A DNA stretch of 64,000 nt from contig CP076546.1 in NCBI GenBank assembly GCA_018889975.1, positions 2,542,001-2,606,000 on the forward strand, read 5' to 3'. Below are positions 9,012 through 17,328 of the stretch, piece by piece (the stretch's first letter is position 1; the number at the start of each line of letters is the position of its first letter). The notes under the pieces are model-generated. The model saw nothing but the letters and a program-made list of their open reading frames with translations. It did no database searches and was not told where the DNA came from. The position numbers and the translations under genes were made by a program. The stretch comes from Bacillus sp. NP157. Lineage in GTDB: Bacteria; Pseudomonadota; Gammaproteobacteria; Xanthomonadales; Rhodanobacteraceae.

Positions 9012-9613
9012 GCGGCTTCGTCGTCGCACTCACCGGAGGCATTGCGTCGGGCAAGAGTGCCGTCGAGCGCGCGTTTGGCCAACTCGGCGTGCGTGCCTAT
9101 GACGCTGACGTCGCCGCGCGCGCCGTCGTCGAACCGGGATCGGATGCCCTGGCCGAGGTGGCGCGCGTGTTCGGTCCGGATGCACTGGACGCGGAAGGCC
9201 GGCTCGACCGCGCCGCCATGCGCCAGCGCGTCTTCGCCGACCCGGCGGCACGGACGCAGCTCGAGGCGATCCTGCACCCGCGCATCCGCACGTGGCTGCG
9301 TGACGCCGCCGCCGCCGACACCGGGCCGTACTGCATCCTGTCGATCCCGCTGCTGGTGGAGAACCAGGCGCACTACGCATGGGTCAACCGCGTACTGGTC
9401 GTGGATGCGCCGGAGGACGTGCGGATAGCGCGCCTGATGCAGCGGGATGCGGTGGACGAGACGTTGGCGCAGCGAATGATCGCGGCGCAGGCTTCACGCG
9501 AGGCACGGCTGGCGATCGCCGATGACGTCATCGACAACGGGGGGGACGTGGCGGCGCTGGCGACCGCCGTGGCGGCGCTGCATGCCGCGTATACGCGGCT
9601 TAGCGGCGGCTAG
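9008..9613 (+). CDS. coaE: Dephospho-CoA kinase
   Basis: A 201-residue enzyme for the last step of CoA synthesis, ATP-dependent phosphorylation of dephospho-CoA. It starts VALTGGIASGKSAVERAFG with the P-loop at about residues 9-16. VYDADVAAR-like text (AYDADVAARAVVEPG), HPRIRTWL and LLVENQAHYAWVNRVLVVD match the family's CoA and lid segments, and RMIAAQASREARLAIADDVIDN is the conserved C-terminal motif. The pilD-coaE order is typical of gammaproteobacteria. It overlaps the convergent EAL gene by 4 bases. Confidence 0.96.
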   Translation: MSGFVVALTGGIASGKSAVERAFGQLGVRAYDADVAARAVVEPGSDALAEVARVFGPDALDAEGRLDRAAMRQRVFADPAARTQLEAILHPRIRTWLRDAAAADTGPYCILSIPLLVENQAHYAWVNRVLVVDAPEDVRIARLMQRDAVDETLAQRMIAAQASREARLAIADDVIDNGGDVAALATAVAALHAAYTRLSGG

Positions 9614-10860
9614 ACCAGGGCGGCAGCCGCCAGCCGCTCGGCCACGAATGCCTCGGCGGCCATCGGCCGGCCGATGTGGTAACCCTGGACCATGTCGCAG
9701 TCCATTTCGACGAGGCGACGCAGGGTCTCTTCGTTCTCCACCCCTTCGGCGACCGCTTCGAGGCCCAGGCGATGGGCGACCTGGATCATCGCGCCGACCA
9801 GTTGCTCGGTACGCGGATCGCTGATCATCGCGTTGACGAAGGTACGGTCGATCTTCAGTTCGGTGGCCGGGAAGTGGCGCAGGTAGGAGAACGACGCGTA
9901 GCCGGTGCCGAAGTCGTCGATGGCCACGCGCACGCCACGATCGCGCAGGCGACGCAGCACGCGCACGCTCATGTCCAGGTCGGTCAGCAGCGCGGTCTCG
10001 GTGATCTCGACAATGGTGGCTTCCGGCGGCACGCCCCAGATATCCAGTGCGCCGAGCACCTGTTCGGCAAAGCCGTGTTCGACGAACACGCGTGGCGACA
10101 GGTTGATCGCCACGTCGAGCGGGCAGCCGCCGCGATGCAGCTCCGCCGCATGGCGCAGCGATGCGTTGAGGCTCCAGCGGGTCAGCGGGATGATCAGGTC
10201 GCTGCGCTCGGCGAAGGGCACGAAGTCCGACGGAGGCACTTCGCCGAAGCCTGCAGTCGACCAGCGCGCCAGCGATTCGATGCTGACGATCTCGCCGCGG
10301 CGCAGGTCGTAGAGCGGCTGGAACGCCACGGTGAGCTTGTTCGCGGCGATGTCTTCGCGCAGTTCGCCGTAGAGGATTTCCACCGGCGTGACGTCCGGCT
10401 GGTACATCGAAAACGGCTCGCCGATGCGGATGGCTTCGTCGTGGGCGAGCTCGGCGCGGCGCAGCAACAGCTCCGCGCTACCGCCGTGCTCGGGGAACAT
10501 GCCGACGCCCACCACCACCCGGCACGGCCAGTTGCGGTCGCTATGCGTCAGCGGTGTGTCGAACGCGCTGACGATGCGGGTTGCGGCGAGCAGCGCGTGG
10601 GTGCGGTTACGCAGGTTGGGCAGCATCACCACGAAGTGGTCGTCGCCGGCCAGGAACACGGTGTCGATGTGGCGCAACGCGCCGACGATGCGCTCGCGCG
10701 CACCGAGCATGATGTCGCTGCCAAGCTCGTAGCCGAAACGCAGCTGCGCCTCGCGCATGCCACGCAGGCGCACCACCAGCACGGCGCAGACGCCGGTTTC
10801 CGGGCGGCAGCGATCGAGCTGGGCCTGTACCGCGGGGAGGATGTGGGCGCGCTCGGTCAT
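9610..10860 (-). CDS. EAL-domain c-di-GMP phosphodiesterase with degenerate GGDEF
   Basis: A 416-residue soluble protein. Residues 1-155 form a GGDEF-like domain whose signature is changed to AGDDH (71-75), so cyclase activity is unlikely; it may bind GTP as a regulator. Residues 165-410 are an EAL domain with the catalytic set intact: ESLAR (195-199, the ExLxR motif), N253, E285, D315/D316 (DDFGTGY), K336, E372 and Q392. Hydrolysis of c-di-GMP to pGpG is therefore plausible. Its start overlaps the stop of the HD-GYP gene by 4 bases, so both are one operon next to pilB-C-D. Confidence 0.93.
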   Translation of the reverse strand: MTERAHILPAVQAQLDRCRPETGVCAVLVVRLRGMREAQLRFGYELGSDIMLGARERIVGALRHIDTVFLAGDDHFVVMLPNLRNRTHALLAATRIVSAFDTPLTHSDRNWPCRVVVGVGMFPEHGGSAELLLRRAELAHDEAIRIGEPFSMYQPDVTPVEILYGELREDIAANKLTVAFQPLYDLRRGEIVSIESLARWSTAGFGEVPPSDFVPFAERSDLIIPLTRWSLNASLRHAAELHRGGCPLDVAINLSPRVFVEHGFAEQVLGALDIWGVPPEATIVEITETALLTDLDMSVRVLRRLRDRGVRVAIDDFGTGYASFSYLRHFPATELKIDRTFVNAMISDPRTEQLVGAMIQVAHRLGLEAVAEGVENEETLRRLVEMDCDMVQGYHIGRPMAAEAFVAERLAAAALV

Positions 10861-12143
10861 GCGAGGAAGTACTCGGCCGGGTCGATCCCGTGGCTGCCCG
10901 CGGGCAGCGTACGCTGGATCTCGCGATGCACGCCTTCGAGCTGGCGCATGAGGTCGACGATGCGGAAGTCGTCGAGTTCGGTCTTGTCGGGCCGGGTGAG
11001 CACGGCCACGCGTGGCTGCAGGCGGCGCGACTGATTCTGCACCATCACCACGGCCACTTCGCCGGTGTTCAATTCCACCAGCGTACCGGTGGGGTACACG
11101 CCCAGGCAGGCCTGGAACTGTTCCACCAGCTCGCCCTGGAAGTCGCTGTCGCGGCCCTGGTAGAGCGCGCGCAGGGCGAAGTGCTGCGACACCGCGGGGC
11201 GGTACGGGCGTGGCGTGGACATCGCGTGGTAGGTGTCGACGATCGCCGCCATGCGACCGGCCAGCGGGATCGACGTGCCGGCAAGCCCTTCCGGATAACC
11301 GGTGCCATCGAAGCGTTCGTGGTGGGTCAGCACCATGTCGCGCACTTCCTGGTCGACCACGCCGGAGTGGTCGAGGATGGCGATGCCCTCGGCCACGTGG
11401 TGACGCGCCAGTTCCATTTCCTGGTCGGCAAGCGGACCTTCGCGTTCAAGCAGTTCGCGCGGCAGCTGTGACTTGCCGACGTCCATCAGCAGGCCACCGG
11501 CAGCCAGGCTGACGATGGCGTCGCCGGCGAAGCCCATGTGCCGGCCAAACGCGGCGGACAGGGTGCTGCAGCCAACGGCATGCTGGAAGGTGTAGCTGTC
11601 GTGCCGGCGCAGGCTCTCGATCCAGAAGAAGGCGTCGCCGCTGCGCAATACGCTGGCCACCATCGGCCGGACGGCATCTTCCAGTCCCACCGGATCGATC
11701 GGCTTGCCCGACTGGATGTCGAGCACGATCTGTTCGGCAAATTTCGACACCGTGTCGAACGCGGCCTTCGCCCGCGGGACTTCGTCGTCGAACGTCGCGG
11801 TGTCGGTATAGGCATGGCGGGTGACGAGGCGGTTGCTCGGCGCCGGGCGCACGGCGGCGGCGGGCTGGCCGGTGGATGCCACGCGCACGGGTACCACGCG
11901 GGCCGGGATGACCTGGCGCTGCGTGTCCACGAACACGTATTTGCAGTACCGGCTGAGGTTTTCGATGTCCTCGCGCGAGGTGATCGGCACCCCTTGCAAC
12001 GGAAACGTTGTCTCAGACCAATCGCAATCAAGGCGACTGACGAACATGCCGATCTCCAGATCGGTCACGAACACCCTTCGCTCTACCAGGTCGTACGCCA
12101 CCTTCCCCTGTCTCCTGTACCCGGAATCGCCACGGTCGTCCAT
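10857..12143 (-). CDS. DUF3391/HD-GYP protein with altered HD motif
   Basis: A 428-residue protein. The N-terminal about 100 residues (RRVFVTDLEIGMFVSRLDCDW...) are a DUF3391 domain, the rest HD-GYP. The GYP motif is intact (HHERFDGTGYP, about 274-284) and HHVAEG is present, but the central HD that binds metal reads LLMDVGK (220-224), with Met replacing His. It may thus be weak or inactive as a c-di-GMP hydrolase, or act as a binding protein. The start at 12143 was preferred because it gives the family N-terminus; a longer ORF to 12449 runs through the divergent msrA promoter and coding region. Confidence 0.9.
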   Translation of the reverse strand: MDDRGDSGYRRQGKVAYDLVERRVFVTDLEIGMFVSRLDCDWSETTFPLQGVPITSREDIENLSRYCKYVFVDTQRQVIPARVVPVRVASTGQPAAAVRPAPSNRLVTRHAYTDTATFDDEVPRAKAAFDTVSKFAEQIVLDIQSGKPIDPVGLEDAVRPMVASVLRSGDAFFWIESLRRHDSYTFQHAVGCSTLSAAFGRHMGFAGDAIVSLAAGGLLMDVGKSQLPRELLEREGPLADQEMELARHHVAEGIAILDHSGVVDQEVRDMVLTHHERFDGTGYPEGLAGTSIPLAGRMAAIVDTYHAMSTPRPYRPAVSQHFALRALYQGRDSDFQGELVEQFQACLGVYPTGTLVELNTGEVAVVMVQNQSRRLQPRVAVLTRPDKTELDDFRIVDLMRQLEGVHREIQRTLPAGSHGIDPAEYFLA

Positions 12144-12240
12144 TTTGTATCGGCCAACCCGGGGCGTACTGTAGGGGCCCGGATGTAATAAAACCATGCA
12201 CGCCCCGGTCTTATGGCTTGACCCTCCCCGGAGTACCGCC

Positions 12241-12915
12241 ATGCGCCGCCCGATCCTGTTTCCCCTGGTGTTTGCCGCCCTCACCGCCTGTTCGGCGGCC
12301 GCCGCCCGCGACGAGGGCCTGAAACTGCCCGCGCCGGCCATGGACGCCGTCCCGGCCACGGGCGAGGCCACCGCCGTGTTCGCCGGTGGCTGCTTCTGGG
12401 GCGTGGAAGGCGTGTTCCAGCACGTCAAGGGCGTGAAGAGCGTCCGCACCGGCTATACCGGCGGCGATGCCGCCCATGCCAGCTACGACGACGTCAGCGA
12501 CGGCGACACCGGCCACGCCGAGTCGGTGCGGGTGGTCTACGACCCGGCCCAGGTCTCCTACGGCAAGTTGCTGCAGGTGTTCTTCTCGGTGGCCATGGAC
12601 CCGACCACCCTGAACCGCCAGGGCCCGGACAGCGGTACCCAGTACCGCTCGGCGGTGTTCTACGCCACCCCGGAGCAGCAGAAGCTCGCCACGGCCTACG
12701 TGGCCCAGCTCACCGCCGCCCGCGCCTTCAGCAGCCCCATCGTGACCCAGGTGGTGCCGCTCAAGGGCTTCTGGCTGGCCGAGTCCGAGCACCAGGACTA
12801 TATGCGCCTGAACCCCGACACGATGTACATCGCCATCAACGACCAGCCCAAGCTGCAGGCCCTGCAGCGCATCTACCCCGAGATGTACACCCCGGCCTGG
12901 GCCAACGGCCGGTAA
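12241..12915 (+). CDS. msrA: Peptide-methionine (S)-S-oxide reductase, predicted lipoprotein
   Basis: A 224-residue protein that reduces methionine S-sulfoxide in damaged proteins. The catalytic GGCFWG (Cys51) is followed by GVKSVRTGYTGG and HAESVRVVYDP, typical of MsrA. The N-terminus MRRPILFPLVFAALTAC ends in a lipobox (LTAC, Cys17), so the enzyme is probably anchored in the periplasm, unlike cytosolic MsrA. An upstream in-frame start at 12196 would spoil the signal sequence. A REP pair lies 22 bases after its stop. Confidence 0.95.
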   Translation: MRRPILFPLVFAALTACSAAAARDEGLKLPAPAMDAVPATGEATAVFAGGCFWGVEGVFQHVKGVKSVRTGYTGGDAAHASYDDVSDGDTGHAESVRVVYDPAQVSYGKLLQVFFSVAMDPTTLNRQGPDSGTQYRSAVFYATPEQQKLATAYVAQLTAARAFSSPIVTQVVPLKGFWLAESEHQDYMRLNPDTMYIAINDQPKLQALQRIYPEMYTPAWANGR

Positions 12916-12936
12916 CAAGCCCGTGTACACGTCCGT

Positions 12937-13026
12937 GTAGGAGCGCGCCTGCGCGCGAAAGCCAACGAAGCGGCGATGTAGCACCCGTCGCGCGGGGCCG
13001 CCCATCGCGCGCAGGCGCGCTCCTAC
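12937..13026. repeat. REP pair in inverted orientation (BIME-like)
   Basis: GTAGGAGCGCGCCTGCGCGC (from 12937) and its reverse complement (ending 13026) face each other with a 40-base spacer, between convergent msrA and hutU. Each unit is itself a hairpin (GCGCGC-CT-GCGCGC). The sequence belongs to the GTAGGAGC...GCGA REP family known in Pseudomonas and relatives, usually moved by RAYT (IS200-like) proteins. No RAYT gene lies in the window. It may also end transcription from both sides. Confidence 0.9.
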
Positions 13027-13035
13027 ACGTGATAG

Positions 13036-14706
13036 TCAGATCATCGGCAGGTCGAGTCCCTGCTCTTTCGCGCACGCGATAGCGTCTTCGTAGCCCGCAT
13101 CCGCATGCCTCATCACCCCGGTGCCCGGATCGTTCCACAGCACCCGGGCCAGACGCTTGTCGGCGTCATCGGTGCCGTCGGCCACGATCACCACGCCGCT
13201 GTGCTGGCTGTAACCCATGCCGACGCCGCCACCGTGGTGCAGGCTGACCCAGGTCGCACCGCCCGCGACATTCAGCATCGCGTTGAGCAGCGGCCAGTCG
13301 CTGACGGCGTCGCTGCCATCGCGCATGGCCTCGGTCTCGCGATTGGGGCTGGCGACCGAGCCGGAATCCAGGTGGTCGCGGCCGATCACGATGGGTGCCT
13401 TCAGCTCGCCGTTGCGGACCATCTCGTTGAACGCCAGCGCCAGCCGGTGGCGCTGGCCGAGGCCGACCCAGCAGATGCGTGCCGGCAGGCCCTGGAAGCT
13501 GATCCGCTCGCGCGCCATGTCGAGCCAGCGATGCAGGTGCGGATCGTCGGGGATCAGCTCCTTCACCTTGGCGTCGGTCTTGTAGATGTCCTCCGGATCA
13601 CCCGATAGCGCGACCCAGCGGAACGGGCCGACGCCACGGCAGAACAGCGGACGGACGAAGGCGGGCACGAAGCCAGGGAACGCGAACGCCTCGGCCAGGC
13701 CCTCGTCCTTCGCCATCTGGCGGATGTTGTTGCCGTAGTCGAAGGTCGGCACGCCCTGGGCGTGGAAGGCCAGCATGGCCTCGACATGACGGCGCATCGA
13801 GGCCTTGGCGGCCTTCGCAGTGCCGGCCGGATCGCTCTTGCGACGCTCGAACCACTCCTCGACCGTCCACCCCGTGGGAAGGTAGCCGTTGACCGGATCG
13901 TGTGCGCTGGTCTGATCGGTGACGGCGTCCGGACGCACGCCGCGGCGGACGAGCTCGGGCAACACGTCGGCGGCATTGCCCAGCAGCGCGACGGACACGG
14001 CGCGGCCTTCCTTCGCGTAGCGGTCCAGCCGTGCCAGCGCGTCGTCGAGGTCGCTGGCCTGCTCGTCCACGTAGCGGGTCTTGATCCGGAAATCGATGCG
14101 GCTCTGCTGGCACTCGATGGTGAGCGACGAGGCGCCGGCGAGGCTGGCCGCCAGCGGCTGGGCGCCGCCCATGCCGCCGAGGCCGGCGGTGAGGATCCAG
14201 CGACCGGCGAGGCTGCCGCCGTAGTGCTGGCGACCCATCTCGACGAAGGTTTCGTAGGTGCCCTGGACGATGCCCTGCGAGCCGATGTAGATCCACGAGC
14301 CAGCGGTCATCTGGCCGTACATCATCAGGCCCTTTCGATCGAGCTCGTTGAAGTGCTCCCAGTTGGACCAGGCCGGCACGAGGTTGGAGTTGGCGATGAG
14401 CACGCGCGGCGCGTCGGGGTGCGACGGGAAGATGCCGACGGGCTTGCCGGACTGGACCAGCAGGGTCTGGTCGTCTTCGAGGTCGCGCAGGCTGCGCAGG
14501 ATGGCGTCGAAGCATTCCCAGTTGCGCGCGGCGCGGCCGATGCCGCCATAGACGACGAGCTCGGCGGGGTTTTCGGCGACCTCGGGGTCGAGGTTGTTCT
14601 GGAGCATGCGGTAAGGGGCTTCGGTGAGCCAGCTCTTGCAGGTGAGCTCGGTGCCGCGGGGTGCGCGGACGGTGCGGGTGGTGTCGATGCGCGTGGCGGC
14701 GGTCAT
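13036..14706 (-). CDS. hutU: Urocanate hydratase
   Basis: A 556-residue NAD-dependent enzyme of histidine degradation that converts urocanate to imidazolonepropionate. The NAD-binding segment [19 protein letters not shown] and the catalytic-cysteine region [19 protein letters not shown] (Cys equivalent to Cys410 of the Pseudomonas enzyme) are intact. Length is normal for the family. The ATG at 14706 gives [16 protein letters not shown]; an extension to 14901 reads into repeat DNA. No hutH, hutI, hutG or hutC is near, so the pathway is split in this genome or partly absent. Confidence 0.97.
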   Translation of the reverse strand: MTAATRIDTTRTVRAPRGTELTCKSWLTEAPYRMLQNNLDPEVAENPAELVVYGGIGRAARNWECFDAILRSLRDLEDDQTLLVQSGKPVGIFPSHPDAPRVLIANSNLVPAWSNWEHFNELDRKGLMMYGQMTAGSWIYIGSQGIVQGTYETFVEMGRQHYGGSLAGRWILTAGLGGMGGAQPLAASLAGASSLTIECQQSRIDFRIKTRYVDEQASDLDDALARLDRYAKEGRAVSVALLGNAADVLPELVRRGVRPDAVTDQTSAHDPVNGYLPTGWTVEEWFERRKSDPAGTAKAAKASMRRHVEAMLAFHAQGVPTFDYGNNIRQMAKDEGLAEAFAFPGFVPAFVRPLFCRGVGPFRWVALSGDPEDIYKTDAKVKELIPDDPHLHRWLDMARERISFQGLPARICWVGLGQRHRLALAFNEMVRNGELKAPIVIGRDHLDSGSVASPNRETEAMRDGSDAVSDWPLLNAMLNVAGGATWVSLHHGGGVGMGYSQHSGVVIVADGTDDADKRLARVLWNDPGTGVMRHADAGYEDAIACAKEQGLDLPMI

Positions 14707-14807
14707 CGGTGGCTCCGTAGGCTGTGGCAGCGAATCCCCGATTATGTGCTGCCCCGCCACCCCGGGCCATACGCATCGCAGCAAGCCCTCGGCGCTCGGG
14801 CCGCCCC

Positions 14808-14832
14808 GTAGGAGCGCGCCTGCGCGCGATTG
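14808..14832 (+). repeat. REP unit
   Basis: GTAGGAGCGCGCCTGCGCGC followed by GATTGG. It lies 55 bases outside one arm of the hairpin-rich element at 14888-15020 and keeps the same orientation relative to that element as the other flanking REPs. Confidence 0.9.
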
Positions 14833-14887
14833 GGCCTGCCACCCCATCCAAACTCCCCGCAGCGCTCGGGCGTGGTCGCAGGACCAG

Positions 14888-15020
14888 CCCTCGGCGCCCA
14901 CCCTCGCTGCTCAAACAGGTCCTCCGCGCTCGACAAGGTTGGCCGCAGCCGCGGCCCATGTACTTATTGCCCTACGGGCACTCGCTTGTGCGGAACTCGC
15001 CTCGAGGGTGGGCGCCGAGG
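14888..15020 (-). repeat. Hairpin-rich repeat element, copy A (short, inverted)
   Basis: The arms CCCTCGGCGCCCACCCTCG (14888-14906) and its complement (15003-15020, last base differing) enclose about 96 bases. Read on the minus strand, the interior starts GAGGCGAGTTC and ends CTGTTTGAGCAGCG like the other copies, but lacks the middle hairpins of copies B and C. The retained stems have compensatory changes: GCCC-GTA-GGGC where B has GGCC-GTA-GGCC, and GGCCGC/GCGGCC where B has GGGCTGC/GCAGCCC. Confidence 0.8.
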
Positions 15021-15052
15021 TCTGTTCTTGCAGCCCGCCGCAAGCCTTGTCT

Positions 15053-15078
15053 GTAGGAGCGCGCCTGCGCGCGATTGG
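15053..15078 (+). repeat. REP unit
   Basis: A full REP (GTAGGAGCGCGCCTGCGCGC plus GATTGG), 32 bases outside the other arm of copy A. It has the same direction as the REP at 14808, so copy A sits between two direct REPs. Confidence 0.9.
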
Positions 15079-15190
15079 CCAACGTGGCGGTGATGACGGG
15101 ACCTGATTCGCAGACCCATACAGACGCATTCGACTCACATGGAAATGGTGATCCTGGGCTCCGGAATTCGATGTGTTTAGGCAATCCCCA

Positions 15191-15213
15191 TTCGCGCGCA
15201 AGCGCGCTCCTAC
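15191..15213 (-). repeat. REP unit
   Basis: Minus-strand REP with one change in the stem (GCAAGC for GCAGGC). It lies 57 bases before the left arm of copy B, in the same orientation relative to the element as REPs flanking copies A and C. Confidence 0.88.
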
Positions 15214-15270
15214 AGGAACCGCCGCGGTGCATCCGGTCGTCCAACCCAGCGTGCGGGAACGTGGAGGAAG

Positions 15271-15509
15271 AGCCCTCGGCGCCTACCCTCGAGGCGAGTT
15301 CGTGGCGGCGAGGGGGCCGGGCGGAAGAAGCCCGCAGGGGGCCGGCCACGATGGCCGGCCGTTCTTGTTGAGGCAGGATGCCGAATCAAGAACCGCCGCC
15401 CGGCACCCGGTGCGCGGCCGTAGGCCAATACGGAAACGGGCTGCGGAGCAGCCCCTCCTTTTCGCACGCCAGAACGCTGTTTGAGCAGCGAGGGTAGGCG
15501 CCGAGGGCT
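15271..15509 (+). repeat. Hairpin-rich repeat element, copy B (full length)
   Basis: Perfect 21-bp arms (15271-15291 and 15489-15509) enclose 197 bases. In order, the interior can form these stems: CGGGC/GCCCG (15318), GGCCGGCC/GGCCGGCC with loop ACGAT (15340-15360), GTTCTTG/CAAGAAC (15361-15393), GCAC/GTGC (15403), GGCC-GTA-GGCC (15416), GGGCTGC-GGA-GCAGCCC (15438-15454) and CGCTG/CAGCG (15475-15490, overlapping the arm). Compared with copy C, differences lie in loops or preserve pairing. Function is unknown; it could be a structured RNA or a MITE-like DNA element. Confidence 0.85.
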
Positions 15510-15560
15510 GTTCCTGCCAAAACGCCCGAGCGCTGCGGGGAATTCGGTTGGAACGTCACG

Positions 15561-15577
15561 CCCAATCGCGCGCAGGC
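15561..15577 (-). repeat. Truncated REP unit
   Basis: CCCAATCGCGCGCAGGC matches one side of the REP, but the second arm (GCGCTCCTAC) is missing exactly where the stop codon of the next gene begins (15577-15579). It is the distal flank of copy B. Confidence 0.8.
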
Positions 15578-15993
15578 TATGGGTGGGTGGGTTGGGTTTG
15601 CTGGTCCTGGTAGCGCTTGGCGGCGTTGTCCTGGCGGGCGCGGTACTGGTCTTGCTGGGCGCGGTCGGCGTTGTCCAGCTGGCTGCGTAGTGCCGGGTCC
15701 GTCGTCGCATTGCGCTGCTGGTTCACGTTGTTCTGGCGCAACTGCTCCTGCACCGCATTCTGGTTCTGACGGTTGATCAGCTGCTGCTGGTTCACCTGCT
15801 GCTGGAAGCGCGCATTCGGCGGCGGCACTCCCGGCACGACGCGCGGACGCGCGGCCGGCACAGGGGCCGCGGCGGGCCGGGCCACGGGTGCAGGCCGGGG
15901 CGCGGCGGCGGGCTGCGTAGCCGCCTGGGCGAAGGCCGCGGCGGGAACGACCAGTAACAAGGACAGCACGAACTTGCGTGATGCTTTGGTCAT
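15577..15993 (-). CDS. Small secreted Pro/Ala- then Gln/Asn-rich protein
   Basis: A 138-residue protein of no recognised family. MTKASRKFVLSLLLVVPAAAFA is a clear signal peptide with AFA cleavage near residue 22. Residues 25-60 are rich in Pro, Ala and Arg, and residues 62-138 in Gln, Asn and Arg (RFQQQVNQQQLINRQNQNAV), with a likely helical, charged end. It is probably a periplasmic or surface-associated structural protein. Its stop codon directly abuts a truncated REP, so the present C-terminus may have been set by the repeat insertion. Confidence 0.7.
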   Translation of the reverse strand: MTKASRKFVLSLLLVVPAAAFAQAATQPAAAPRPAPVARPAAAPVPAARPRVVPGVPPPNARFQQQVNQQQLINRQNQNAVQEQLRQNNVNQQRNATTDPALRSQLDNADRAQQDQYRARQDNAAKRYQDQQTQPTHP

Positions 15994-16048
15994 CTGACTC
16001 GTCCATCATGGAAAGATTGTCTTACAGCACGAGCCTACGCTTCCCTCC

Positions 16049-17293
16049 ATGAATGCCATGTCGCCCACCTTGCCGCGGGTTCTTCTCGCGCTGCTGACGG
16101 TGGTGCTGGCGAGCTGCGCCACGCGCCCCGCCAAGCCCACTGCCCATCCCGTCCTGCTGGTCTCGATCGATGCCTTCCGCGCCGATTACGTCGACCGGCA
16201 TGTCACGCCCAACCTGCAGGCCCTGTCCGACGACGGTGCCCACGCGCAGTACATGTGGCCCTCCTTCCCGTCGCTGACCTTCCCCAACCACTACACCCTG
16301 GTCACGGGCCGGGTCCCCGACCGCAATGGCATCGTGAACAACACGATGCGCGACCCGGTGCTGGGCAAGTTCAGCCTTGGCAACCGCGCGGCCACCAGCG
16401 ATGGCCGCTGGTGGGCCGAAGCGGAGCCGATCTGGGTGACCGCACAGAAGCACGGGCTGCACACCGCCACGATGTTCTGGCCGGGCACCGAGGCTGAAAT
16501 CCACGGCATGCGCCCCGACCGCTGGATTCCGTTCGACGATTCGCTCTCGTCGAAGGCGCGCGTCGACAAGCTGCTCTCGTGGATCGACGAACCGGGTGCG
16601 CACCCGGCCTTCGAGACGCTGTATTTCGACGCCGTCGACCATGCCGGCCACGAGTTCGGCCCGGATTCGCCGCAAGTGGACGCCGCCCTGCGCGAAGTGG
16701 ACGACGCGCTCGGCTACCTGGTGGCGCAGCTGCGCCAGCGTGGCCTGTACGACACGATGGACATCGTGGTCGTGTCCGACCACGGCATGGCCGACGTGCC
16801 CGCCGGCAACATCGTGTACTCCGACGACGAGACCGACCTGGACGCCCTCGACACGGTGTCCTACGGCGTCATGGCCGGCTTCGCCCCGCGCACGGGCCAC
16901 GACACCGCCCATGCCGTGGCCCGCCTGCTCGGTCCGCACGCGCACATGCATTGCTACCGCAAGGAAGACCTGCCGGCGCGCCTGGACTACGGCAAGAACC
17001 CGCGCGTGCCGCCCTACCTGTGCATGGCCGACGTGGGCTGGTCGATCATCAGCCATGCCGACCTCGCCAAACGCAAGGATCCCATGTCGCGCGGCGAGCA
17101 CGGCTACGACAACCAGGACCCGGCCATGCGCGCCCTGTTCGTCGCCCACGGCCCGGATATCGCCCGCGGGGCGACCCTTGCGCCCTTCCAGAACGTCGAC
17201 GTTTACCCGCTGCTGGCCCGCCTGATCGGCGTCACGCCGCTGCCGAACGATGGCCACCTGGAAAACGTGAAGGCGGCGCTGGCAACGCCCTGA
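16049..17293 (+). CDS. Nucleotide pyrophosphatase/phosphodiesterase (NPP family), lipoprotein
   Basis: A 414-residue alkaline-phosphatase-superfamily enzyme. The two-zinc site matches bacterial NPP of Xanthomonas with a constant offset: D41 (SIDAFRADY), nucleophile T77 (SLTFPNHYT), D197/H201 (DAVDHAGHE), D244/H245 (SDHGM) and H351 (GEHGYDN). It should hydrolyse phosphodiester or pyrophosphate bonds of nucleotides in the periplasm. The N-terminus VLLALLTVVLASC is a lipoprotein signal (Cys23). Starts at 16049 and 16058 are both possible. Confidence 0.93.
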   Translation: MNAMSPTLPRVLLALLTVVLASCATRPAKPTAHPVLLVSIDAFRADYVDRHVTPNLQALSDDGAHAQYMWPSFPSLTFPNHYTLVTGRVPDRNGIVNNTMRDPVLGKFSLGNRAATSDGRWWAEAEPIWVTAQKHGLHTATMFWPGTEAEIHGMRPDRWIPFDDSLSSKARVDKLLSWIDEPGAHPAFETLYFDAVDHAGHEFGPDSPQVDAALREVDDALGYLVAQLRQRGLYDTMDIVVVSDHGMADVPAGNIVYSDDETDLDALDTVSYGVMAGFAPRTGHDTAHAVARLLGPHAHMHCYRKEDLPARLDYGKNPRVPPYLCMADVGWSIISHADLAKRKDPMSRGEHGYDNQDPAMRALFVAHGPDIARGATLAPFQNVDVYPLLARLIGVTPLPNDGHLENVKAALATP

Positions 17294-17328
17294 GCGATGG
17301 CCGGCCCGGGATGCCGTAGAATCCGGCC

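Larger units (their letters stand above)
14707..15576. other. Gene-free repeat island (870 bases)
   Basis: No credible gene was found between hutU and the small secreted-protein gene. It contains two copies, in opposite orientation, of a hairpin-rich element (14888-15020 and 15271-15509), each flanked by REP units (14808, 15053, 15191 and a truncated one at 15561). Open frames here run on both strands through the repeats; they change frame between copies, so they are not coding. Confidence 0.85.
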
